From Alligator mississippiensis (taxonomy: Eukaryota > Chordata > Crocodylia > Alligatoridae): 64,000 nt of DNA. The notes beneath the pieces are model-generated. The model saw only the letters and a program-made list of their open reading frames with translations. It had not been told where the DNA came from and ran no database searches. The stretch is from positions 34,207,832 through 34,271,831 of the forward strand of contig NC_081830.1 in NCBI RefSeq assembly GCF_030867095.1, in the 5' to 3' direction. Made by a program: the position numbers and the translations under genes. This document shows, one piece after another, positions 1-11,990 of the stretch (positions are counted from its first letter, which is position 1; every line of letters begins with the position of its first letter).

Positions 1-124
1 TTTTGGAGTAATGTGAAAGAATATTCTGATGGTGTGTTTTTCATGGAAGTTTTCAGGTACAAAACAGACATGCTCTATGAACCATGACAGTGTTCCAATT
101 TCAGGTGCTTATGAAGTGTAATCA

Positions 125-1069
125 ATGGAGCAGGTGAACTTTACCACCACTGTGAAAGAATTTCTCCTTGTGGGCCTCACCCAGAGTTCAGTGATGAGAT
201 GTTTACTTTTTGCAGTCTGCCTTGTAATCTATTTAATGACCTGGATTGGGAACCTCACCATCATCATCACTGTGATCACAGACCACCGGCTCCAAACCCC
301 TATGTACTTCCTACTGGGAAACTTGGCCTTCATAGATCTCAGTGAGTCCTCAGTAACTGTGCCCAAGATGCTGTGGGATCTGTTGTCCAAGCACAAAACC
401 ATCACATTTGGTGGTTGCATAACACAGATGTTTTTCTTCCATTTCACTGGGGGTGCTGTTGTCTTCTTCCTCATGGTGTTGGCACTTGATCGGTATGTGG
501 CTATCCACAAACCTTTGCGCTACCTGACCATAATGAAACAAAGCACTTGCAAAGGGCTGGTGGCAGGAGCGTGGCTGGGTGGATTTGCTCATTCCATTGT
601 TCAGGTGGTATTGACAATCAACCTACCCTTTTGTGGTCCCAACGCATTGGACAATTTTTACTGTGATGTCCCTCAGGTAATCAAACTGGCCTGCACAAAC
701 ACCTATTTGGTTGAATTGCTGATGGTCTCCAACAGTGGACTACTCACCATAATTATCTTCATTATCCTGATTGTGTCATACACCATCATCTTAGTCAAGA
801 TAAGAACCCATGTCATGGAAGGGAAGCACAAGGCCCTGTCTACTTGCGGAGCTCAGATTATGGTGGTGAGCATCCACTTTGTACCCTGCATCTTCATCTA
901 TGCTCGGCCCTTCCAAAAGTTTACCATGGATAAAGCAATATCAGCACTGTACACAGTCATCACTCCGATGCTGAACCCCATGATCTACACACTGAGAAAC
1001 ACTGAGATGAAAAATGCCATTAAGAGACTATTCAGCAAGATGATCTCAGCAGGGAAAATTAAGCTGTAA
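125..1069 (+). CDS. Intact olfactory receptor, class II, OR4-like
   Basis: A 314-residue seven-transmembrane odorant receptor, expected in the cilia membrane of olfactory neurons and signalling through G-olf. Visible landmarks are an N-glycosylation site (NFT, residues 5-7), the TM1 motif IGN (41-43), TPMYF (58-62), Cys98 and Cys180 for the conserved disulfide, LDRYVAI at the TM3/loop 2 border (121-127), KALSTCGAQ before TM6 (236-244) and PMLNPMIYTLRN in TM7 (281-292). Length is normal for the family and nothing is broken. The ATG is supported by a 3' splice acceptor (tttcag, 99-104) exactly 20 nt upstream, as in the other four receptor loci here. A leader exon must lie off the left edge. The closest relatives in the window are the broken copies at 14442 and 39596 on the other strand. 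The subfamily is judged from signature residues such as VSNSGLLT and RPFQKFTMDKA. The ligand cannot be inferred. Confidence 0.95.
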   Translation: MEQVNFTTTVKEFLLVGLTQSSVMRCLLFAVCLVIYLMTWIGNLTIIITVITDHRLQTPMYFLLGNLAFIDLSESSVTVPKMLWDLLSKHKTITFGGCITQMFFFHFTGGAVVFFLMVLALDRYVAIHKPLRYLTIMKQSTCKGLVAGAWLGGFAHSIVQVVLTINLPFCGPNALDNFYCDVPQVIKLACTNTYLVELLMVSNSGLLTIIIFIILIVSYTIILVKIRTHVMEGKHKALSTCGAQIMVVSIHFVPCIFIYARPFQKFTMDKAISALYTVITPMLNPMIYTLRNTEMKNAIKRLFSKMISAGKIKL

Positions 1070-1741
1070 TTCCTGTGTTGGTAGGCTTTTCTTATTTTTC
1101 CGATATGTAAAATTAAAAGCAGATGCTGACTAACTGAAATTGCTCTTGTTGTCTATAAAGAGAAAAGAAGAATTAAATTACAATCTCCATAAAATATAGT
1201 AAGCACAATAAGTTTTTTGTCTGGAACTGTCTGTGAGTATACGAAGCACAGAAGAACTCAACAGTTAAATAAGAATGTATTCCCTTTTTTAAATTTTCCA
1301 CTAAAGTATGATTTTTGTATGGACCTTGGATTTCCACATTTTCCTGTTGAATGTTTGTTATTGCCAGTCTGATTCTTTTATTAGTTAAATTTATTAATGA
1401 AAATCTGATGTATTTTCAGAAAAAAAAATAGTTATTAAGTGTGTACCATCCTCAAGTGAAAAGCAGTTCCTGACCAGATCTATTCACTGGTTAATTGTTA
1501 TTAATTTCTAATCCCTACATTTATTTTTGTTGTTATTGTTAATACCATTGGTGGTGTTATTCACAACAAAACTGCTGTAATGGTAAGAATTGCTTTTATG
1601 TATAAAATTGTAAAATACTTAAAACAGCATGGATTTGCTCTGGAGCTTTGCTCAGAGCTTTTATACATGATTTATGAAATTCAGTGTTACTATCAATAAT
1701 TTCAAATGAGTTTTATAACACCATATATCTAACCATGCAAT
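1070..1741. other. AT-rich 3' flank of the receptor, no gene
   Basis: AT-rich sequence with no coding signal. ATTAAA variants near 1110-1170 could serve as polyadenylation signals for the upstream receptor, but nothing decides between them. Confidence 0.5.
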
Positions 1742-2921
1742 CTTACTGTCACGGCGGGGTCCTACAGGAGGGCTGTGATATCCTTAAGGCCCCCTCTCTG
1801 TGTCAAGTTGGCCCAAGGGCACCCTCTATTTCTCACCCGCCACATCTTTGATGGTTTGAATTGGTTGGGAGGCTGCCTTACGCCCTCTCGGACTCGTCTC
1901 TATGTTTATTTGGACCCCGTGGTTTTCCCGGACTCCTTGTTGATCTTGTCCTACAAGTGGGTGCTTTGGGGCACCCTAACCTTATGGGCTATGCATGGCT
2001 CCAGCCACCCCTGATACCACGCCCCAAGCCTTGCAGATGGAATCGACGTTGGTCTGTCTCTCTACATACACTGCCCGTCTCTCGGGCCTCCTCTGTTATG
2101 CCGCCCCCTCCTGGGGCCTTCTTTGTACCGTGACCCTCTCTCTGGGGCCTTCTCAAGTGCAGCCCCCTTTCTGGGGCTTGCCAGGCCTGCACTAGGGCTT
2201 CTCAATAACGCCCCCTTCTTTGGGGCTTGCTACGCCCATGCTAGGGCTTCTCAAAAAGTGCCCCTCTCTAGGGCTGGGGTCTATACACCCCGTATGCTGT
2301 GCCCTCCTGGGCGCTGGGGTTCTCACACTCTGCTGTGAGGCCCCTTTGAGGATACTGCGCCCTCACTGGTGCTGGGGTCCCCACACTGTTGTGGGTTCCC
2401 CCTAAGTATGCTGCGCCCTCACTGGCGCTGGGGCCCCCACACCACTGTGGGTCCCTATGAGGCCTCCTCCAACCCCTTATAGCCTCACCCAAACCACCGG
2501 TGTAATACACAACACCACAAAATCGAGCCTTCTGGCTATAACTCAAACACATGCCCTCTGGCTATAACAACATTGCTCAACTCTGGTCAAGCTGTACTTG
2601 CCATTAGGCTTCTCCTTGCATCCTAACTCCAGGAGCTTGAGCTTGAGCTTGAGCTTGAGCCCCCGCCCCCGCCCCCGCCCCCGCCCCCGCCCCCGCCCCT
2701 CTGGTTGCTGGCAGGGAACTGCCAGCCTAGCCTCAGCCCTGGGCTTTATAAGAGCCAGGCTCTGCCTCCTACAGGCAGCTGACCTCTGGCAGGTGTGGGT
2801 CATTTGCTCCCTCCAGTTGCCCTGGCAACCCACAGGTGTGCTCCTAGTCCCTGCTAGGGCTCTTTCTCTGGCAGTTTCTGCCCTCTAGGAGCAGGGCACC
2901 CCAGTGCTCTGCAACACTTAC
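1742..2921. mobile_element. Solo LTR (fossil) with 5-bp target duplication
   Basis: The LTR proper runs 1747-2916 (1170 bp), starting TGTCACGG and ending GCAACA. It is flanked on both sides by the exact 5-bp duplication cttac (1742-1746 and 2917-2921), the mark of integrase-mediated insertion. A second copy of the same family lies at 28324-29652, alike along most of its length. The middle is GC-rich and made of degenerate repeats of roughly 30-40 bp around 'ctggggcttct'-like cores. A TATA-like tttataag near 2747 would suit + orientation, but the orientation is not certain. No internal coding region remains, so it is a recombination remnant. The family name is unknown to me. Confidence 0.85.
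2633..2699. repeat. Two abutting microsatellites inside the solo LTR
   Basis: About four to five GAGCTT hexamers are followed directly by about six CCCCCG hexamers. The second block is G-rich on the - strand and could fold as a quadruplex. It is absent from the sister LTR at 28324, so it expanded after insertion or is specific to this copy. Confidence 0.9.
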
Positions 2922-5889
2922 CCTTTAAGGGCTGCAGTGACAGAGTTGTTAAAGTGGCTTGTTATGGATCCAAAGTAATAACTTCAGAGCAAAGCTCAAA
3001 TCTATGCCAAAAACCTTCCCTTGTTGATCAAAGAAGTACCTAGACATTTAGATTAGAATGTGAAATGCAGTTACAATGATGTTCCCAAATCATTCCCTTA
3101 TGTAATATTGGCTGCCAAAACTAGGATGCCTTAAATTTGTTACCTGAAGCTTGACTGGATCGTGCAACTTGTCCAAGGAACAGAATTGTAGGAAAAGCTC
3201 AATGTCCCATTAAGCTGCAGTTCGATTTATGAGATTACTCTAACAAGAGGACTGGAATATATTCATGATTGGATTTTCAATTGATTTTTCTAATACAAAA
3301 AGAGACAGCAAGTTCACTTCCTAGCCATGAATCAACGTCCTGATTCCACTATTGTTTATATCAATGTTAATGAGAATCAGGTAAAAGGTCTGAATTTCAA
3401 AAATGCTAAGAATTCCTCTTCCAAAAACTGGACCCTTTTAAGGTATCTTGTATTCAGCACCTCAAAATGAAGAAGCATATGAAAGATCTTGGTAGGTATT
3501 CCTACATACCCGAGTTGCAGATAGAAGGTAGACAACCCTGCTCTAAAATATTGCCTAAGTGGCCAGAAGCCACATTCGCCACAGGCCATACTAGTGAGAG
3601 CTGCATGGCCTTAGGCTACACCAGTGGAGGGTCACAGGCCCTGAGCCTACATGCCTTATTGATCCCTACCTCTCAACATGTAACCACACAGTCATCCTCA
3701 ACCACTGCAACATCCCTGCATGGATGCTCTCCCACTGCAGCAGTGTGCACCTAATGGCAATCCCCGCAACACCGCAATCTGCACCTCAAGACCCTAGCCT
3801 CAACTTGAGCATCACACTTTATGATAGGCCATGCTGCACTATCCCCTTGGACAAGCACACTATGCGGAAAGTGAAGCGAGAGGAAAGCTGGCTGACTGGC
3901 TGTTTTTGCAGCCAGAGCAATAGAGGGATTGCTGGCTGGATAGGAGCCTACGGGCTGCAAATTAAACCTTTGTGTGATTTATGCAGCCTGTGGGCTCCTA
4001 GTTGGATAGTCCATTTACAGAGTATCCTAATATTTTAATATGGGAAGGATATGTCATAGTTCCTCCTTTTCCCCTTCTTACAGATATCTATATCTATACA
4101 CCTGGGTTTTTTCAGTCTTAAATCTTCCATCAACCAGTCTCAGTAAAGGTCAAACATCATTTTCATCCAGTACATGTGTAACACTATCCATATGTAATTT
4201 ATATGATAATTTCATGGCTTATACTATTTCCCTTTATTTGATTTTTTTTTCTTTTTTTTTCCTTCACATAATATAAAATGTGAAGCTTTTCTGAACTGGA
4301 ATAGGATTCAAGGTGCCATTTCTACGACACATGTAAAATAGTAGAGCTCTGTTTACTCACAGAAGTCTATTGAGAATTTTATTTATATATAAACTTATAT
4401 TTTATTTATATAATTTTATAAATAAACTGAATTTTGTGACTATAGGCATCAAATTCCTTTAGGCTCCATTTTGTTTTGCACGCTATGTTTATTGGCTGCT
4501 TCCAAAGTAAGACCCCAAAAGTGAAGATGGGACAGAAGTCATTAAAAGAGGTCATATTTCAGTTCAGCCACTTCCTCTCGGTACATTCAGTTTACAGAAC
4601 TATTGAACTAACAGGATGTATATATCACAGACATACTGTGCCACACAGGGGCCTGCTAAATTGTTCAGTAAATGCTATGTTCCGAACTAGAGGCAGCATG
4701 GCTTTGCTTATGTGTTGCTGTGAAAAGGCTAAGTGACCCAGCCTCTTAGCACACCTGCAATACTCAAGGATATGGCTACACTACTTTCAATGTACCCCAT
4801 TATGTATATAGAGCACAAAGGACACATGAATGCATCAAATGTGATTTTAAAATATACAACTATCTTTAGGCAACTTCAGATGGAAAAAGACACTTTCAAA
4901 ATTAGACGTAATCATAGGGCCATATTACCAAGGGAAGCAGTGAATTCTGCCTCTCCCTCGATGTCTCCAAAGAGAGGGTTGGAGAGTCTTGGAAAATGTG
5001 CTGGAAGACGACATAAAAGCTCACTAAAGGATTTCAGGAGGAAGTGTTTGCTGAAGGAAAATCTGTGAAATGTAATGACCTTTGATGTACAGATAAGACT
5101 AAAAGATCTAGCAGCCTTTCCAGAAGAAAATCGAAAGACAGCAGTTGCTGGGAATCTACCACTTGCCTTGACAATATATTTCACTGCTCAATCATCCTCT
5201 TAAAACATGTATGCCTTATCTCTAATTTGAATTTGTCTGAATTTCATTTCAATTTTCAGCCATAGGTCTAGATTGGATTTTCTCACTATGTTAACATTCT
5301 GTCTCTCTGGTGTTCAAATTCTGGTATCAAGTATCTTGTCAGGTTGTTTTTTTTTTGTTTTTTTGTTTTTTTTAATTGAAACTGATTTGTCTCTCCAATG
5401 CAAATTTCCAGATAATTCTTATAGCTGCTTTTCTGTGCTCTCTCTAACTTTTCACTAGTATTGTAAACAGGCAGCCAGCACTCACACATCTGTTAGATAT
5501 TTTCAAAACCTTTTTTCTACTTGCAAATACAGCTAAGCATTTTAATTAATTCCAACCTCTTTGTTTAAAAAGATAGCTTCTTGCTCAGTTTATCCATTCT
5601 CCATGTAATAAGAGTGTGATTTTTAAAAAAAAATTTCTACACTGAATGTTTTTTTTTCCATTTAAGTATGCAGGAATAGGAGATGGTATTATTCCATTTG
5701 ACATGTATGCATATATGCAATGAAAATAATTGTTCATTAACTTCCAGTCACATACCGGTCTAAATATTTTGCATGACGATCACTGGGGCTACAGTGGGAA
5801 GTAGATAAGTCTGTATAGGGGTCACTGAGGGCAGAGATGGCCATGTAAATTCCTGCCCCGGAATCGCCACAGTAGAAAATGAAGGGGGG
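2922..5889. other. Intergenic, no gene recognised
   Basis: AT-rich with a more GC-rich middle (about 3560-4010). Open frames of 60-111 codons occur on both strands without family resemblance. The stretch near 4370-4430 is almost pure A/T. Short oligo-T runs lie near 4250 and 5350. Nothing functional can be supported. Confidence 0.5.
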
Positions 5890-5890
5890 A

Positions 5891-5921
<31 letters not shown>

Positions 5922-5937
5922 ACGTGCGCGCGCGCAT
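5890..5937. repeat. Alternating purine-pyrimidine tract (TG)n plus CG-rich end
   Basis: About fourteen TG dinucleotides (5891-5918) pass straight into gcgcacgtgcgcgcgcgc. The whole 48 bp alternates purine and pyrimidine without a break, the classic sequence for left-handed Z-DNA. Confidence 0.9.
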
Positions 5938-6185
5938 TTTGGGGTATTCTAAAAAGTGATTTTGGGGGTGCTGCTTTGGCAGTCCATCTGGCAGAAGGGA
6001 TAGTGTCCCCAGATACCAAGTGGCTGGGCCTCAGAAGCTCCTGTCTATTTCTACAGTCAATTAGAGTGGGTCTTAAGGCCCACCTGGCTAACTAGTAGTC
6101 CCTTGTGGGGCTAATGAATGAGCAGTGCAACTAAGTTTTTGGGACGACTAAAGCAAAAACAGGATAGAGTGTCGTGTGGGTCAAA

Positions 6186-8360
6186 GGTTCAAAACATGAA
6201 AATAAGTGTGCCTGAGGGGAACACTGAGCAGAGTCCCTTGGGCTGTGCCCACCAGTCATCAAAGGCATTCAAGGAGCTGGTGGACACCACCCACTTGTAC
6301 TCTGCCTGGAGATGTGCACAGATGAGCGAGAGGAATGCGGCCCCAAAGTCCCTGGATACCTTCCTGGCCAGAGCCCCCTTCCTGGTCATGTATATGGCCC
6401 ACTTGGCCAGGGCCAGGAAGAGGTTGACCAGGAGGTCCTGGGACTTGGTTGGGCCATGGATGGGGTGCCTGAAAATAAAAAAGTGGGTGGTGAAATTCAT
6501 CCAGAACCTTAGGAAGAGGTTGTGGAGGTAGAGGGGATGCAGCCTGGTGCACTCGAGGGTCATGTGTGCCAGGGTCTCCCTCTACCCACAGAAGGGGCAG
6601 AAGACAAGGGTGTCTGTGAAGCTTGGCACATACACACTGTGGTGATGGCTCCATGGAGGAGCTGCCAGCTGAGGTCCCCAGTGGCTCATGGGATGAGGGT
6701 GGAGCACAGACTCAGCCACTAGGATGCCCCAGCCATGCCATTGCTGAGCAGGTCCTGCCACGTGGTGTCTGGGCGGGATGCGAGGGCGACATGGTGGATT
6801 ATGTGGCACATGAGCATGTAGATGTGGCTGCAATGGATGGTGGAAAAACCAACCAGTCTGGTGTCCTCCAGCTGGCTTAGGTGATGGATAGAGGAGTGCC
6901 ACGAGGCACCAGCTTCACGACACGGGGGAGAGGGGGCGGGGACTGCCACTGCACAGGACCTAGTAGACAAGGGCAAAGGCATTGGGAGTTAGGGTAGATT
7001 TCACCTTCTGGACCAGATGGCAGGTTGCACGTATTGTAGGTAGACCCATGCAGTTGGCCAGCACAGTAGGGTCCACCCACTCCAGCCTTTCATAGTCCAG
7101 AAGGTCTCCAATATGAGTGACACCAGCCAGGATCATCCTATGTCATAACTGAGGTGTCTCTGCTGTCCACACCTCACAAATCAGGGCACCTCTGCTGTCT
7201 ACACCTCCAGTTGGTGGTTCCAGAGGAGGAGCTTGATGAGCAGGTCGACACCCTGGAGTTGGAGACCAGCCTGAAGGAGATCCTAGTAGAACTTTGGCAG
7301 CCCTTACAGGTCCTGCAGGGAGAACCCCTGCAGGCTGAGGAGCTGCCAGTCATATCAGAGCCCCCAGAAGTGGTGGAGGAAGGCACGGCCCAGGTGGCCC
7401 CATGCCGTGTGGCTACTGACACCTTTATAGCAGTCACTGAGGGGACTGAAGGCAGAACATCAGGACCTGCCTGCACAGGCAAACCAGGCCATGGCCGCCC
7501 TCCCACAAGGGGATGCTCAGGACCTCCCCAGCGACCCAGTGCCATCCTGACCAGAAAAACTCCAATGCCCTGTCAGGACCTCAGAGGGCACAGGCAGGGT
7601 GTGTAAGTGATGCCAGAGCTGGTCAGTCCTCTTCCATGCAGGGAGAGACATCTCAGGAGTCCTGCCTATGCCCAGAGCTGTTCCACCACCCTTGCCTCCT
7701 GCTGGTTCCAGTTGTCTGGCAGGGAGGGGTCTGTGGGGGACAGGTAGAACCCTAAGTAGAGCAGTGAGCCTAGCATGGCCTGGGCCCAGACAAGGTGGTG
7801 ATCTCTGAAAGGGGTTGGACGGATGCCAGTAAAGTGTTCCTAGGCAAAGTGCAGCAAAGAGATATAAACCTCAGTCCAACCAGGAATGTCATGTTTGCTC
7901 CTCCCCCACCCTCAGAGTTGTCAGGGTCTCATGCAAGAATATCATGGGGTACACCCTGCCCTGAAGGAAGGAGAGCATCTGGCATCTCCAGATACCCTTC
8001 CTGCAGCTGTGGGCATTGAGGGTCACAATCTTAAATGACCTCATGGCTGAAGAGGTGGAGTGGATGATTCACCAGGGCCTCACAGTGGTGAGGACACTGT
8101 CAAAATCTCACCAGTGGTCCAAGACAAGCTGTACCTTGCTGGAAGACCACCGTGTGTAGTCACAGTCAAGAAATGCAAGTAGCTGGGGATGGCTGGGATA
8201 GAGAGGTCCGCAGGCTTGATGGAGCCTGTTAGCTCTCAGGCATTTTCCTCCTGGTCCTGGGGCTCAGCCAGCTCCTTAGGCACCGTCTGAACCCTCCAGT
8301 CTGCTAAGACCCTGGGCTCTGGTTGGAACTGGGAGAGCTCTGCAGCCCCTTGTGACAGGA
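6186..8360 (-). mobile_element. Tx1-type LINE, 3' and central part, decayed
   Basis: Non-LTR retrotransposon remnant of the Tx1/L1 group, read from right to left. Near 8040 a frame begins with RSFKIVTLNAHSCRKGIW and soon LQGRVYPMIFLHET, matching the start of an apurinic-type endonuclease. Around 6560-6900 there are GDLSWQLLHGA-like and CPFCG pieces followed by the C-terminal block ending near 6189, with LLVNLFLALAKWAIYMTRK. These are the cysteine-rich tail signatures I know from Tx1-like elements of reptiles and amphibians. Much of the central reverse transcriptase is missing or unrecognisable, and frame changes and stops are frequent. Sequence from 8044 to 8360 probably encodes the end of ORF1. 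The + strand open frames here (for example 6118-6531 and 7154-7606) are antisense shadows. The element continues at 10741 after an inserted CR1. Confidence 0.6.
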
Positions 8361-8365
8361 GTTTC

Positions 8366-10740
8366 ATAGTTTGTAGGGTCAGAAGGGACCTGAGTAGATC
8401 AAGTCCAACCCCCTGTCATGGCAGGAAAGAGTACTGGGGTCAAACGACCTTGACAAGGTGTTCATCTAGCCTCTTCTTAAAACCACCCAAGGTAGGAGCC
8501 AGCACCACTTCTCTCAGAAGTTGGTTCCAGATCCTAGTCACCCTGACAGTGAAGTAGCGCCTCCTGATGTCTAGTCTGAATCTACCGTCTGCCAGCTTGT
8601 GACCATTATTTCTAGTCACTCCTGGCAGTGCTCGGGGGAACAGGGACTCCCCCAATGCCTGCTGGTCCCCTCTGACTAGTTTGTAAATGGCCACTAGATT
8701 TCCCCCCTCAGCCTTCCCTTGTGGAGGCTGAACAGGTTCAGGTCCCTTAGCCTCTCCTCGTAGGGCCTGCCCTGCCCTGATCATGCGGGTGGCCCTCCTC
8801 TTAAACATTTCAATGCTGTCCACATCTCTCCTGAAGTGCGGTGCCCAGAACTGGATGCAGTACTCCAACTGTGGCCTGACCAGTGTCATATAGAGGGGGA
8901 GGATCACCTCCTTGGACCTGCTTGAGATACATCTGTGGATGCATGACAAGGTATGGTTGGCCTTCCTGACAGCGTCCCCACACTGTTGGCCCATGTTCAT
9001 GTTGGCCTCAATAATGACCCCAAGATCCTTTTCTGTCTCTGCACTGATGAGAAGGGAGTTCCCCAGCCTGTAGGTATGCTGCTGGTTCTTCCTCCCCAGG
9101 TGCAACACCTTGCACTTGTCAGTGTTGAAACCCATCCTGTTCTCATCTGCCGACCCCTGTAACCCATCTAGGTCCAATTGCAGCCTATTCCTCCCTTCTA
9201 GTGTGTCCACTTCCCCCCCACATCTTAGTGTCATCTGCAAATCTGAACAGGGTGCTTTTCACCCATCGTCCAAGTCACTGATGAAGATGTTGAACAGCGC
9301 AGGCCCGAGGACTGAGGCTTGGGGAACCCCAGTGCCCACATCCCTCCAGGTCAAATAAGAACCATCCACCACCATTCTCTGGGTTTGACCCTCCAGCCAG
9401 TTAGTGACCCAATTGACTGTGTAGGCCACAGTCCCCTAGTTTTTAATGAGAATGGGGTGAGAGACAGTGTCGAAGGCCTTCCTAAAGTCCAGAAAGACTA
9501 CGTCCACTGCTACCCCTGCGTCTAAGGACTTTGTGACCTGGTCATAGAAGGCCACCAGGCTGGCCTGACAGGACCTGCCTCTAATGATCCCATGTTGGTT
9601 GCCCCTAATCATAATTTCCCCTGCTGGTCCCTCATGGACATGTGCCAGGATAATTCTCTCAAAAAGCTTACCTAGGATTGAGGTAAGACTAACTGGCCTA
9701 TAGCTTCCTGGGTCCTCCTTTTTCCCTTTTTTGAAAATGGGAACCACAATGGCCCTTTTCCAGTCCTCTGGCACCACACCAGAGCACCATGAGTGCTCAT
9801 AAAGCCATGCCAGGGGTCCTGCAATGACCTCTGCTAATTCCCTCAGCACTCTGGGGTTGAGAAAATTGTCAGGACCAGCTGATTTAAATACATCCAATTC
9901 CTCCAGAAATTCCCTGACTAGATCCTCACTGACCCTAGGCCTACGTGTGCCTCCCCTGGGGCCGACAGTGGTCCTGGTGGGGGGGGTGTGACTTGGTACC
10001 TGCTCAGAAAAATGGAGGCAAAGAAATTGTAAAATAGGTTAGCTTTGTCATCTGGAGCGACGCTAGGAAATCTGGTCGTGCCTTGCAGAGGCCCCACATT
10101 ACCCGGTACCTTCTTTTTGCCCCCTACATATTTAAAAAAGGACTTCTTGTTGTCCTGGATCTGGGTAGCTAGTCACAGTTCCATCTCCACCTTGGCCTTC
10201 CTGACCACCCCCCTACAGCCACGAGCAACCGAGGTATAGTCTTCCCTGGTGATGGCCTCTCCCTTCCATTGGGTGTACACCTCCTTTTTAGCTAGGAGAG
10301 GTTCCCATATGCTTTTGGTGAGCCATGGGGGCTTTTGCGCCCTCTTGCCCCCTTTGATCCGTGTTGGGATTACCTTCCTTTGGGCTTGGAGGATCGTCTC
10401 CTTAAGGAATGACCACTCTTCTTGGACACCTGATTCCTCCCCCCTCTGGGACCTCAGTGCCTCACTGACTATTCTTCTTACCTCCATTGAAGTCTGCCCT
10501 CTTGAAGTCCAGGGCTGCCACCTTGCTGCAGCCCTTTGCCACCTTGCACTGGATGGTGAATTCCAGCAGGCAATGATTTCTGTTGCCCAGTTAGTCGAGC
10601 ACCTGCAGTCTCCTCACCAGGTCGTTGCCCGTGGCCAGCACCAGATCCAACAAGGCATCTCACCATGGAGGTCCTGTATCTCAGCTAGGAACCTATGTGA
10701 GCGGGTGGAGGTGGGGCTCCTTCACAAGATGGTAGGGTAG
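8366..10740 (-). mobile_element. CR1 LINE, 5'-truncated, inserted in the Tx1-type LINE
   Basis: Typical CR1 3' tail on the left (tcatagtttgtagggtcag, then 'aagggacc'). It is followed on the - strand by the reverse transcriptase C-terminal part (8440-9240, with LEYCIQFWAPHF and LGRKNQQHTYRL), then FADDTK near 9230-9250. The N-terminal reverse transcriptase (9436-9897) has [20 protein letters not shown] and VVFLDFRKAFDTVSHP. Farther right (10173-10700) are the linker (ITREDYTSVARGC) and the last part of the endonuclease (LLDLVLATGNDLV). ORF1 and most of the endonuclease are missing, as expected for 5' truncation during target-primed insertion. At least two frame changes and stops separate the coding blocks. 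It lies between two halves of a Tx1-type LINE and is therefore the younger of the two. Confidence 0.85.
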
Positions 10741-11990
10741 AGCTGAAGCCCCGGGGGGAGTCTGTACAGGGTCCTCAACAAGATCAGCTTGTTGGTTAGG
10801 GAACCCCACCCTGACCCCCTCTGGTGCGGGAGTATGTGGTAGGCTGGAAGTGAGGTTTTTCTGGGAGGGGGAGGGAAGAGACCTGTCAGGCACTGGGGTG
10901 GCTTCGGTGTCTGCCTCAGAGTCCTGAGAAAGGGGACCTCCCTACCCAGGACTCACTAGGGTTAGCCCCAGGGCCCCTGTCTCCCCCAGACAGTTGGGGG
11001 GGGGGTGGTGATTTCCACTGCTGGACCTTCCTTTGGGTCAGTCGAGCCCTCAACTTTAGCACTCGTGATCTCAGGAGGTAAGCCCTGGCCAGCACAGTGA
11101 GGGGATTCCTCCATGGGCTCCTGTTTGGGACTGTCCAGTAGCCCCAAAACCTCCTCCATGGGGATCACCCATTTGTTCTTTCCAGGGGCTGGGGTGTCAG
11201 GCACAGGCAGGGAGGCTCCACTGGCCTCCAATCAGGCACTCAGCAGCAGAGCAATAGGCAAGAAAACAAAGCAGGATCAGATGCAGTGAGGCAGCTGTGG
11301 GGGAGCGCAGGAGCAATCAGTCAATTAGGGAGTAATCCATTGCAGGCATGGTGTTGAGTGGTGCATCAGGGAATCTCCCTCTCTCCTGAGAGGGAGCAGC
11401 AGCAGAACAGATGGCAGCAACAGCAGCAGTGGTGGTAGTAGTCATCCAGTTCAGCCACTTGGGTTGTGCTTCAGGTGGAAGTGGAGGTGAAGGCAGGGGG
11501 TGGCCTGCCAAGGCAGCTGTGGCAGGCAAGGCACCTTTAGGCTCAGGCAGTGATGTTGTGGAAGGGCACCCCACAGGCAGTGCAGGCTCCCTCCCCAGGC
11601 TGTCCCTCAACTACGGCTTGGTGGTAGGTTTGGCAGCAGGCCAGAACAGGGTGCAGAAGCTGAGGTGTGGTGCAGTGTGGTGGAACCCTTTCTGAGAGGG
11701 GGCAGTGGCATGCAGCAGAGGACCCCACCCTGTGGGGGGGTAGCAGCAGCCCATGGCAGAAAGGAGTGCAGCCAATTTACCCCCAAAAGCTCTGAGAAGC
11801 AAGCCATCAGCTAGCAGTAGCCAGAGGCAGGAAAGGGCCAGGCCATCTTCTCCCCCAGAACTCCTGAGACGAAGCTGTGCATGTCCAGGCACAGCTGCTG
11901 AGGCAAAAAGCCCTGGCTCAAATTTGTGCCGCTTCTGTTTGAGCTCCTGCAAGTGCACATGCTTGCATGTGTGGATGTGCCCCATGAGTC
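10741..11990 (-). mobile_element. Probable 5' part of the same Tx1-type LINE (ORF1 region)
   Basis: GC-rich, proline/serine-rich frames run on the - strand (10693-10893, 10962-11231, 11317-11610). The middle one contains PGKNKWVIPMEEVLGLLDS and an acidic, repeat-like region. Position upstream of the endonuclease start at about 8040, once the CR1 is mentally removed, suggests this is ORF1 and leader of the Tx1-type element. The assignment rests mostly on position. A run of AGC/CAG-like triplets occurs near 11395-11440. Confidence 0.4.

Noticed and set aside
3675-4032. LTR-like stretch with attaaa followed by a T-rich, CA-ending segment
   Set aside because: No TATA-to-poly(A) arrangement, no target duplication and no second copy, so not enough to call.
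6118-7606. Open frames of 66-150 codons on the + strand
   Set aside because: Antisense shadows of the Tx1-type LINE on the other strand.
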